From: Jiulongibacter sediminis
Lineage (GTDB): Bacteria > Bacteroidota > Bacteroidia > Cytophagales > Spirosomataceae
NCBI RefSeq assembly: GCF_001306455.1
Contig: NZ_LGTQ01000005.1
Location: 186,001-250,000 of the forward strand
DNA: 64,000 nucleotides
Direction of reading: 5' to 3'
This document shows positions 17,446-24,618 of this stretch, in pieces. The notes below the pieces were generated by a model. It saw only the letters and a list, made by a program, of their open reading frames with translations. It did not search any database and was not told the DNA's origin. The stretch's first letter is position 1; the number at the start of each line of letters is the position of its first letter. Position numbers and translations under genes: made by a program.

Positions 17446-18173
17446 GACAGACATTACTTCTTATTCTCAGCCTCCTTGTCTGTGGTTCTGTTTTTGCTCA
17501 GCAAACACCACCTGAAAATCGTCGTGTTTTTGTGGCTTGTCCGGTTGTCAAAGATTCGGAAACTTTGCCCTGTTGGCTGGCTGAATATGAGGGAGAGACT
17601 TATTATTTGGGACAACAGGGTCGAACTTCTTCCGTGTTTTACCCACCACAGCTGAAACACAAAGTGCTGGTGGAAGGGACGGTTAATGAAGATCTTCAAT
17701 ACTGCGGAGGTCTTTTTCTCGAGGACGTCGTGATCTCCGTTTTACCCGAATTGAGCTTGGAATGCAATACCATTTTGCCCGCAACACCCGGAGTGAAACC
17801 ACCGCCGCCATTGCCTAGAGCCTTACGACCACAATTTGAGGACAGCACCCGGCATTTTAGTATTTACATGGATTTTGATAGCGATTTTCTGACCTATCAC
17901 CGTTCAGGAATCATTGACGAGGCCGACCGAATTGCAAAGATTTACGGACTGAAGAAAGTCAAAATCAGGATTTCAAAAGGGGCAGTATTGCTCTCTAATG
18001 CTGAGGTGATGATTGAGAAAGATATTACCCTAAAAAGACGAGCAGATAAACTCAAAACCATTTTTGAGCAATTGGGCTATCAGCCGGAAGTCCATACTAT
18101 AGCTGAAGCCATAAAACCTGATGGACGGGCTGATCACCTTAATCGCCGAATTGATATTGAATTAATAAATTAA
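17442..18173 (+). CDS. Exported protein with OmpA-like C-terminal domain
   Basis: 243 residues. Signal peptide 1-19 (ends VFAQQ). The N-terminal half has four Cys residues (ACPV, PCWL, QYCGG, ECNT) that may form disulfides. The C-terminal half (about 135-243) looks like a divergent OmpA/MotB domain: FSIYMDFDSDFLTYHRSGIIDEADRIAKIYGLKKVKI and the closing NRRIDIEL, a relative of the peptidoglycan-binding signature. It could anchor the cytochrome system to the cell wall, but this is inference. It overlaps the cytochrome gene by four bases. Confidence 0.65.
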   Translation: MRQTLLLILSLLVCGSVFAQQTPPENRRVFVACPVVKDSETLPCWLAEYEGETYYLGQQGRTSSVFYPPQLKHKVLVEGTVNEDLQYCGGLFLEDVVISVLPELSLECNTILPATPGVKPPPPLPRALRPQFEDSTRHFSIYMDFDSDFLTYHRSGIIDEADRIAKIYGLKKVKIRISKGAVLLSNAEVMIEKDITLKRRADKLKTIFEQLGYQPEVHTIAEAIKPDGRADHLNRRIDIELIN

Positions 18174-18191
18174 CGACCTTTCCCTTCTTTC

Positions 18192-18217
18192 CCTTCGACA
18201 GGCTCAGGGAACGAAGG
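18192..18217. repeat. Short REP-like hairpin
   Basis: CCTTCG pairs with CGAAGG around an inner ACAGGCTCAGGGAA. The core TTCGACAGGCTCAGG is a repeat motif met in the intergenic regions of many bacterial genomes. It lies between the OmpA-like gene and the first alpha/beta hydrolase; only one copy is seen in this window. Confidence 0.5.
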
Positions 18218-18228
18218 AAGCATAAGCT

Positions 18229-19131
18229 ATGAAACACTTTTTATCCCTTTTCTTTCTGTTGCTAATCGGGCAGGCTGAAGCTCAGCAAATCTACCGTCTG
18301 TATAACGGACCGGCTCCCGGCAGCGAAAACTGGAATTTTGAGGAGCAGCGAAATCTCGACAAGGACGGTAGCCTGCTTTCATATACCGATGTGGTGAATC
18401 CTGAGATACAGGTTTATTTGCCGAAGGCAGAAAAGAGTACCGGTACGGCCGTGGTGGTGCTTCCCGGTGGAGGAATGCGACAGCTTTTTGTGGGGCGTGG
18501 TTTTATGCATATTGCTGATTGGCTCAATGAAAAAGGTATCGCTGTCATCTTTTTGAAATATAGGCTGAACAGCGATAAAATTCCCGGAGAGTTCAATGAC
18601 CCGCCGTTTTCAATGGAGAATATGCCTCGGGTAAAGGTGCATGAATTTGAAAAATTCAAAAAAGGCAATGCCAATCCCGCTCCCGGTGAAAAAGGAGATA
18701 TGGTGGCGACGATGGCGGGCGATGATCTCAAAAAGGCGATACAAATGATCCGTGAAAATTCGGTCGACTGGCATATCGACCCTGAGAAAGTAGGTGTTAT
18801 GGGTTTTTCTGCCGGCGGTGGCGTTATTCTCAATTCCATAACCCGACCAGAGCATCTGCCTGATTTTATCGCTTCCATTTACGGCCCGGCCTTGAATGAA
18901 GTGGTGGTGCCTCAGCCCACCATGCCGCTTTTTATTGCGGTAGAGGCAGGCCACATGAATGTGGCCGCAGGCTGCTTGGGCTTATTTAAAGAATGGAAAG
19001 CCGCCGGTGGCTCCGCCGAGCTGCACATCTATGCCGAAGGCGGCGGCCCGTTCCCTTTTGAAGGAAATGAAAATACCTCAGATAGCTGGAAAGATTCTTT
19101 TTTACTTTGGCTTACTCACCTTGGATTTTGA
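18229..19131 (+). CDS. Exported alpha/beta-hydrolase-fold protein with degenerate catalytic triad
   Basis: 300 residues; signal peptide 1-19. The fold is that of the BD-FAE / xylan-esterase-like hydrolases: oxyanion-hole motif VVVLPGGGMR, nucleophile Ser194 in GFSAGGG, and the strand PLFIAVEAGH. In active relatives that strand ends in a DD pair with the acid, and a later HIYEKGGHGFG carries the catalytic His. Here the positions read EAGHMN (239-244) and HIYAEGGGPF (266-275), so both Asp and His appear to be lost. It could be a binding protein, or use other residues. It lies 55 bases after the OmpA-like gene; the second hydrolase follows after four bases. Confidence 0.8.
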   Translation: MKHFLSLFFLLLIGQAEAQQIYRLYNGPAPGSENWNFEEQRNLDKDGSLLSYTDVVNPEIQVYLPKAEKSTGTAVVVLPGGGMRQLFVGRGFMHIADWLNEKGIAVIFLKYRLNSDKIPGEFNDPPFSMENMPRVKVHEFEKFKKGNANPAPGEKGDMVATMAGDDLKKAIQMIRENSVDWHIDPEKVGVMGFSAGGGVILNSITRPEHLPDFIASIYGPALNEVVVPQPTMPLFIAVEAGHMNVAAGCLGLFKEWKAAGGSAELHIYAEGGGPFPFEGNENTSDSWKDSFLLWLTHLGF

Positions 19132-19135
19132 ATCG

Positions 19136-20014
19136 ATGAAAAAAATATTAGTCTCCTTCTTTTTTAGTTTATCCATTGCTGTTTCAGCTCAGACTGAATT
19201 GACCGTTGAAAACGGAGGTCAGGGAGCTCACAAAGCCATCATTACTTCTGATGAAAATCTCAAAGGTCATACCATCTACCGACCGGCAGAAATGAGTTCG
19301 TCAGCACCTCTACCCATCGTTTTGTTTGGAAATGGCGGCTGCATGAACAATTCAGAAGGTTATCAGAACTACCTGAATGAGATTGCCTCTCAGGGCTATT
19401 TGGTACTTGCTGTGGGGCCATTTGAGTATTTTCTGGATGATTCGCTGACCTCTGTGCGTGAGTTTACCAAGACCGAAAAGCTAATTGAGGCTCTGGACTG
19501 GGCTATCAAAGAAAATGGAACTTCAGGCAGTGCTTATTATCAGAAACTAGATACCAAAAACGTGGCTACCATGGGTCATTCTTGCGGAGGACTTCAGGCC
19601 ATTGAGGCGTCTTTTGACCTACGAGTGAAAACAACCATTGTATTGAACAGCGGCATTTTGGCCAGCCCGCCACCGGAGCAATTAAGAGCCACGTTGCCTG
19701 CTCTGAGCATGGATGATCTTCAAAAGATAAAAGTGCCCGCCCTGTATCTGATTGGTGGCGAAAAAGACATCGCCTACCCAAATGCAGAGGAGAATTTTAA
19801 ACTTGTAAATCATATTCCTATGGTTTTGGCCAATTACCCTGATGGTCATGGCGGCACTTATCGCGAATCACATGGTGGTGAGTTTGTTTTACCAACTATT
19901 GCCTGGTTGAACTGGCAGTTAAAAGGCCAAACTGAATCTAAAATTTACTTTGTAGGAGAGGATTGTGGTTTGTGTCAAAGAAAAGACTGGGAGGTGAAGA
20001 CTAAGGGTTTGTAG
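19136..20014 (+). CDS. Exported alpha/beta hydrolase
   Basis: 292 residues, with a signal peptide (1-19, ending VSAQT). The catalytic triad is complete: Ser149 in GHSCGG, Asp211 in GGEKDIAYP and His238 in YPDGHGGTY. The oxyanion-hole strand is LFGNGGCMNN. The pattern is close to the dienelactone-hydrolase / polyester-hydrolase-like group of secreted esterases. The start at 19136 gives the signal peptide and follows the previous gene by four bases. The last codons (WEVKTKGL and the TAG) fall inside the first copy of a 270-bp intergenic repeat, so the C-terminal tail may have been set by insertion of that repeat. Confidence 0.85.
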   Translation: MKKILVSFFFSLSIAVSAQTELTVENGGQGAHKAIITSDENLKGHTIYRPAEMSSSAPLPIVLFGNGGCMNNSEGYQNYLNEIASQGYLVLAVGPFEYFLDDSLTSVREFTKTEKLIEALDWAIKENGTSGSAYYQKLDTKNVATMGHSCGGLQAIEASFDLRVKTTIVLNSGILASPPPEQLRATLPALSMDDLQKIKVPALYLIGGEKDIAYPNAEENFKLVNHIPMVLANYPDGHGGTYRESHGGEFVLPTIAWLNWQLKGQTESKIYFVGEDCGLCQRKDWEVKTKGL

Positions 20015-20099
20015 TAGGGGCGAGGGTTCACCGGCCGCAGGGTCTGTGACCAAGCCACGAGGCTGCTAAGGCTTTCTGATAATTTCAGCCAATTAGAGT

Positions 20100-20261
20100 G
20101 CTCTAAGAAGGTTCCACCAGCGTTGCCGCGAAAGCCAGGTTTTGCCCGGTGGAGGAAGTATCGCATATAGGATTTAAGTTATAAGAACTCCTTTTTGCAG
20201 GATTAATCTCAGCGAGTAAAACTCGCTTATCGCCCCTGCAAAGGTGGAACCTTTGCAGAGC
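20100..20261. repeat. Hairpin-rich repeat element, copy A
   Basis: Begins GCTCTAAGAAGGTTCCACC and ends GGTGGAACCTTTGCAGAGC, which are imperfect inverted repeats of about 19 bp. Inside lie GCGAGTAAAACTCGC and GCAAAGGTGGAACCTTTGC, each a hairpin with a 5-base loop. Confidence 0.85.
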
Positions 20262-20367
20262 AGATGAAGACGAAGGGTTTATAGTAGAGGAAGGGTTTAC
20301 CGCCCCCAGGGTTTGTGACCAAGCCGCGATGCCGCCAGGCTTCTTGATTATCTCAGCCAATAAAAGT

Positions 20368-20524
20368 GCTCTACGAAGGTTCCACCTTAGTTACTGCGAT
20401 ACCCGGGTTTCACCTGGAGGAGGATTGTCACACAGAATTGAGGGCAAGGGCAGATTTTTAGAGGACTGATCTCAGCGAGTAAAACTCGCCTGACGCTCCT
20501 GCAAAATTGGAACCATTGCAGAGC
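20368..20524. repeat. Hairpin-rich repeat element, copy B
   Basis: Begins GCTCTACGAAGGTTCCACC, with a GAAGGTTCCACCTT-type hairpin and a CCCGGGTTTCACCTGG hairpin, then GCGAGTAAAACTCGC, and ends GCAAAATTGGAACCATTGC-AGAGC. The right end has diverged from copy A. Confidence 0.85.
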
Positions 20525-20708
20525 GGATTGTAAAGGAAATGGATCACTATGGAAGGCTAATATACTTTGGTACAGATTACTTGCCGCAATCAGCATTTTT
20601 ATTCATTTACACTCCAAAAATCCTGAGCAAAGTCACATCTTCCTTTGACCAACTCCCTGTTCATTCTCAGATGGTTTTCTCAGCTTAGTCAACCTAAAGG
20701 CTATATCA

Positions 20709-22490
20709 ATGAAAACCACTATAAAAATTGGAGTACTGGCACTCCTGACCATTTCCATTCAAAGCTGTTCTCTTTTCAATTTCGAAAAAGACCCTAAGAC
20801 TGCAGAACCTGTTACAGGCGAATTAGTTACAGGAGCTCAAGTCGGTTTGTTAGACCTCACACTTCCCGCCACTGGAAAGGTAACTATAGGTAGTCAGGGT
20901 TCTTCGGTTTCCTTAGAAGGTATGAGTATTCGGCAAAGTGGCCCTGCTCCCTCTCAAATCAGCATTTCTGCTGCAGAAATCACCTCGCACAGTTTTGGAG
21001 AACTTATAAATCCTGTCAGTGCCCTGATCAGTATTCATGCCGTGCCACAGAATACAGACTCGCCTACCTTTTATGAAATCGTAATTCCAATTTCAGAACC
21101 CGTGGCAGATGATGAATTCATGATGGCGTTTTATTATTCGCCTGAAACGGGGAAACTGGAAGGCATACCTACGACACGCTACCGTACTGATGAACTTACC
21201 ATATCTACTTCTCATTTCAGTGATATGTTTATTTCCAAAGTAAAACTGGCTTTACTTCCTGATAAAATCTTCACCGGGTTCAAACCCGAAGTAGATGGCT
21301 GGCCTTTTGTCAACTGGGGCACAGCATATAATCCCGAAGGCATCTGTGCAGGTATGTCCCTAACTGCCATGTATGCTTTTGGCACAAAAGGTGGTGGACT
21401 TTACGCCAAAGCTGATAATGACCAGAACCCGGGAAACTCTACTCCAGAGTTTTGGCAAGATGACGTCAATGGAATCATTTTCTCAAATGCTGCCCAAAAC
21501 TTATACGCCCGGTTTTTCTATCAGTGGTATTCCGATTTTTGGTTAGAGGGGCTGGATGATGCCATTACTTATCGTTGTTTCGCCTACAGTATGGCTGTAA
21601 CAGCTGAGCCACAATATGTAGGTATAGGTCAAAGCGGAGGCACCGGCGGCCATGCCATGGTGGTATATGCCATTGACGAAAACCAACTATTTGTTTACGA
21701 TCCAAACTACCCGGCACACACCGCCAGAATCATCAATTTCAAAGCAAATACTACCGGAAGTTTTGACCCCTATAACAGCGGATCAGACGCAGAGGCCATT
21801 GCAAACGGTTATGGTGCAGCCTATGATATCATTACCTATGCTTCAAAAACCGCTATTCTGCCCTATGATCAGCTGGAACAATACTACGGCTACTATCTCA
21901 GCGGCAATTTGCATGTCAATGATTACGCCAATAAGACCCTGGAGCTGGTAATTAAGAATGAAAAGGACGTGGAACTAGTGAGAAGCAAAGAACAGAAGAT
22001 AGTAGTCAATGCAAAGAATATCAAACTTGCTTATAACACTACTCCAAATTTCTCGGGAAGACTGGGAGCCTACTATTATGACTCTGATTTTAAGAGAATT
22101 ACAGATGGAAACGTGACACTAGATGAAAACAAGGAAACCATCATAGGTGTGAATGTGGTGGGTAAGCTAACGGGTGAGTCTGGGTACGACTGGCTGGGAT
22201 TTAAGTGGTTCTCGCTGGAATACTCAGAATTAGACCCCAATCTTTTTGGTACCTGGTATTTTGGGGAAGGTGATACTTATCAAAGCTGGACTTTCAATGA
22301 AAACGGAACTGCAAAACAAGTAGTAGCTGGCAACTCATACGACTGGAACTGGATCATAGAAGAAGGTCAAATCAAACTGTTTCTTCCAAACGCCAAACCA
22401 GCCTATTACACTTACAAAATTGAAAACGGAAAGCTCTATCTCTGGGTGGATAGTTTGAACGTATGGTCATTGCCGTTTACGAAGGCTTGA
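20709..22490 (+). CDS. Lipoprotein with a papain-like Cys/His/Asp region
   Basis: 593 residues. The N-terminus ends in ISIQSC with Cys20 as probable lipidated residue. Residues about 25-190 form a beta-rich domain (possibly ZU5- or Ig-like). The central part holds Cys213 in GICAGMSLTAMY, His315 in GGHAMVVYAID and Asp331 in VYDPNYP: the order and spacing of a papain-fold (C39/transglutaminase-like) peptidase. The last 85 residues (LFGTWYFGEGDTYQSWTFNENG) look like a lipocalin-type domain of the kind that starts with a GTW motif. Peptidase activity is inference; the substrate is unknown. Both flanks carry the hairpin repeat element. Confidence 0.68.
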   Translation: MKTTIKIGVLALLTISIQSCSLFNFEKDPKTAEPVTGELVTGAQVGLLDLTLPATGKVTIGSQGSSVSLEGMSIRQSGPAPSQISISAAEITSHSFGELINPVSALISIHAVPQNTDSPTFYEIVIPISEPVADDEFMMAFYYSPETGKLEGIPTTRYRTDELTISTSHFSDMFISKVKLALLPDKIFTGFKPEVDGWPFVNWGTAYNPEGICAGMSLTAMYAFGTKGGGLYAKADNDQNPGNSTPEFWQDDVNGIIFSNAAQNLYARFFYQWYSDFWLEGLDDAITYRCFAYSMAVTAEPQYVGIGQSGGTGGHAMVVYAIDENQLFVYDPNYPAHTARIINFKANTTGSFDPYNSGSDAEAIANGYGAAYDIITYASKTAILPYDQLEQYYGYYLSGNLHVNDYANKTLELVIKNEKDVELVRSKEQKIVVNAKNIKLAYNTTPNFSGRLGAYYYDSDFKRITDGNVTLDENKETIIGVNVVGKLTGESGYDWLGFKWFSLEYSELDPNLFGTWYFGEGDTYQSWTFNENGTAKQVVAGNSYDWNWIIEEGQIKLFLPNAKPAYYTYKIENGKLYLWVDSLNVWSLPFTKA

Positions 22491-22619
22491 TGATTTTTGA
22501 ATTAATTTCTTACTAGAATAAATAGGACTTGATTTAAAAAAGTCATTATGTAAAAAACATCAAACAGAGACTAAACTGACGGCTGCCAGGAATTCCTGAG
22601 AATTCCAGCAAAGTACTAT

Positions 22620-22779
22620 GCTTTACGAAGGTTCCACCGTCGTAGCTGCGATAGCCGAGTTCCACCCGGCGGCGGAAGTTTTATATTGAATTGAGACAGC
22701 AAGAACTACCTATTACAGAAAAGATCTCAGCGAGTAAAACTCTCCTGACGCCCCTGTAAAGGTGGAACCTTTGCAGGGC
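22620..22779. repeat. Hairpin-rich repeat element, copy C
   Basis: Left end GCTTTACGAAGGTTCCACC, right end GGTGGAACCTTTGCAGGGC. The inner CAGCGAGTAAAACTC is kept, although its hairpin partner is changed (CTCTCC in place of CTCGCC). Between the papain-like lipoprotein and the broken DUF3626 gene. Confidence 0.85.
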
Positions 22780-22783
22780 AGAA

Positions 22784-23854
22784 TTAAGAATGATCACCCG
22801 AGGCCGGCATTTTTATTTCCTTTCCAAACCTTACAATACAATGCCATAAATATTTCAACATCTGCAAATCATCATGCTCTTTACTCATTTGCTTTGATGC
22901 TTTGCCGATTAAATAAGCATTCAGCTTCCCATACATGCCAAACTTACTGGCGTATGTGGGGACTTCTGGACCTCTGAAGTTATTTGGGAATTCAGCAACC
23001 TCTAATTCCAATCCAGAATTCCATATGAGCCCGATAGCATATTTATCACACAGATTTTCTATTTGAATGGCGATATCCGTTCCCCAATAGGAATAATCAA
23101 CCACAAGGCTATCAATATCTCTATCGAGAGATATATCCCCATGAACCTGTGCCTCAATATAAAAATCAAGGTTTTGTGATCTTTTCCTGAAGTGTTTTTT
23201 GTCCTTTGCCTGAGGAAGGATTCTGTTCACTAATTGCAAGAAATCATTGACATTGGTATCCGTCTCTCCTAAAGCCGATCCCCGTATAAACAAGTCCTTT
23301 TATAATGAGGCATTTATTAATTCAAAGCTGTCAATCGTTCCTAATTCCTGAGGTAAATCGTAGGTGTCTCCATAGGAAAAAGTGGCTCTTTTCTTTACTT
23401 CCGGTCTGACTAAAAAATAACACGAACCAAATCTTGGTGAAGGTCCATCTTCTCTCAATGTTAAATTTAGAGAACCATATTTCGGACGCTCCGAAGGCTT
23501 TGCGAATTGATAAGCTTCTTTGAAAATTTCCTTTTCCCAGTTATCACGGTGACCTCCTGTAAAAGCAGAAACACTGCCTGAAGAAATACTCGTCTCAAAC
23601 TGGTTTTTGTATATGTCGGATTGTAACATACCCTCAATAACGTTGGTGTCTTTGGAGAAAATGCGGTCAGGATGAAAATGCAAAGCAATTTGTGAGTACT
23701 CAATCACATTTTTACGATACGCTTCGAAAACGCCCTTGTCAATATTCGATTGACTCAGAATCATTTCTGTCATATCCATGTACTTATCCTTTCTCTCATG
23801 GATATATTCAGTGACCTTACTGATTGCACTATATTGTGATTCCGTTAATTTCAT
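22784..23854 (-). pseudogene. DUF3626 gene interrupted by one in-frame TAA
   Basis: The frame runs 357 codons from ATG 23854 to 22784 with a single TAA at 23302-23300 (after FELINASL, followed in the same frame by KDLFIRGS). The first part (184 residues) contains HFHPDR, QFETSISSGSVSAFTGG, and YGSLNLTLREDGPSPRFGSCYFL, the signature of DUF3626. The second part (WGTDIAIQIENLCDKYAIGLIWNSGLELEVAEFPNNFRGPEVP) is the rest of the same domain. Total length equals a complete family member, so this is a recent nonsense mutation, a readthrough case, or a sequencing error. The R...STS-type pattern recalls ADP-ribosyltransferase folds, but that is a guess. Confidence 0.75.
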
Positions 23855-24080
23855 TGGTCTGGCCTTCTCAGGTGCGTTTTTAGCTTACTTCATCCGGTTC
23901 CAAGCTTTAAGTTCATGCCTGTTTCTCTGTCTAAAAGGAGTAGAATCATTCAATTTAAAACGAAAATTCTTTTCAATCACAATCCTGGCGGTTATCGGGA
24001 TCAGGTTTTGCAGCGTTCGGCACCTAAGCCGGGAATGAAAGAAATGATTAGAAGGCTAAAGTCCCCAATTCCTCAACTAT
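23855..24080. other. Non-coding stretch before the minisatellite
   Basis: No gene is supported here. The region is the 5' flank of the broken DUF3626 gene and runs up to the heptad minisatellite. A plus-strand open frame overlapping the DUF3626 5' end has no recognisable features. Confidence 0.4.
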
Positions 24081-24344
24081 GAATTCAAATTCGGGGAATT
24101 TGCGTTTGATATTGCCGAAATGAAACGTGAATTCCACGATTTCGTATTTGATATCGGCGAATTTGAATTCAAATTCCATGATTTGGCGTTTGATATTGCC
24201 GAAATGAAACGTGAATTCCACGATTTCGTATTTGATATCGACGAATTTGAATTTAAAATCCAGGAATTTGAATTTGTTTTCCCCGAATTGAAACGCAAAC
24301 TCTACGATCTCGGATTTGAGATTGGCGATTTCGGACTTGAGTCC
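24081..24344. repeat. 21-bp-periodic minisatellite encoding heptads
   Basis: About twelve 21-bp units. Read on the plus strand they give heptads such as FDIAEMK, REFHDFV, FDIGEFE and FKFHDLA; four of these form an 84-bp higher-order unit that is repeated nearly exactly (AFDIAEMKREFHDFVFDI occurs twice). The plus frame is open from 24060 to 24434 but has no ATG before 24120 and runs straight into repeat copy D, and the minus strand is open too. So a real protein is doubtful. Short palindromes (GAATTTGAATTCAAATTC) recur within it. Confidence 0.8.
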
Positions 24345-24353
24345 ATGCCCAGT

Positions 24354-24509
24354 GCTCTACGAAGGTTTCACCTTCGTTGTGGCAGTTTCCGGGTTTCACC
24401 CGGAGGAATGAAAATCAGCGGAGTATATCATTAACTGATTTTCAAAAGTATAGTTGAAAGCGGCTAAAGCTTGCCCAAGACCCCTGCAAAGGTGGAACCT
24501 TTGCAGAGC
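24354..24509. repeat. Hairpin-rich repeat element, copy D
   Basis: Left end GCTCTACGAAGGTTTCACC with the hairpins CGAAGGTTTCACCTTCG and CCGGGTTTCACCCGG; right end GGTGGAACCTTTGCAGAGC. The middle differs from the other copies: the GCGAGTAAAACTCGC hairpin is replaced by AAAATCAG...CTGATTTT. It lies between the minisatellite and the SEC-C/nuclease gene. Confidence 0.85.
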
Positions 24510-24618
24510 GTCTGGTCAAATGATTAAGGAGAGCTGGAAGAACGACTGTAAATAAGAAGCGTGGAAAGTATCTTCAGATTAAACTTATTAACTTCATTGA
24601 AATTCACTTTGAAACTTA

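Larger units (their letters stand above)
19994..20533. repeat. Tandem duplication of a 270-bp unit
   Basis: Two diverged copies with an offset of about 270 bases: GTGAAGACTAAGGGTTT near 19994 matches ATGAAGACGAAGGGTTT near 20264, and the match continues through a GTGACCAAGCC block, the GTGCTCTA border, the CAGCGAGTAAAACTCGC hairpin and the GTGGAACC-type end. Each unit contains one copy of the hairpin element described separately. The first unit begins inside the coding region of the upstream hydrolase. The whole 20015-20708 interval has no gene. Confidence 0.8.

Noticed and set aside
24120..24434. 104-residue plus-strand open frame across the minisatellite
   Set aside because: It begins within the repeat, runs into repeat copy D and has no ATG before 24120; best seen as a by-product of the 21-bp period.
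20015..24618. CRISPR array
   Set aside because: The repeats are long, imperfect and unevenly spaced, with no regular spacers and no cas genes.
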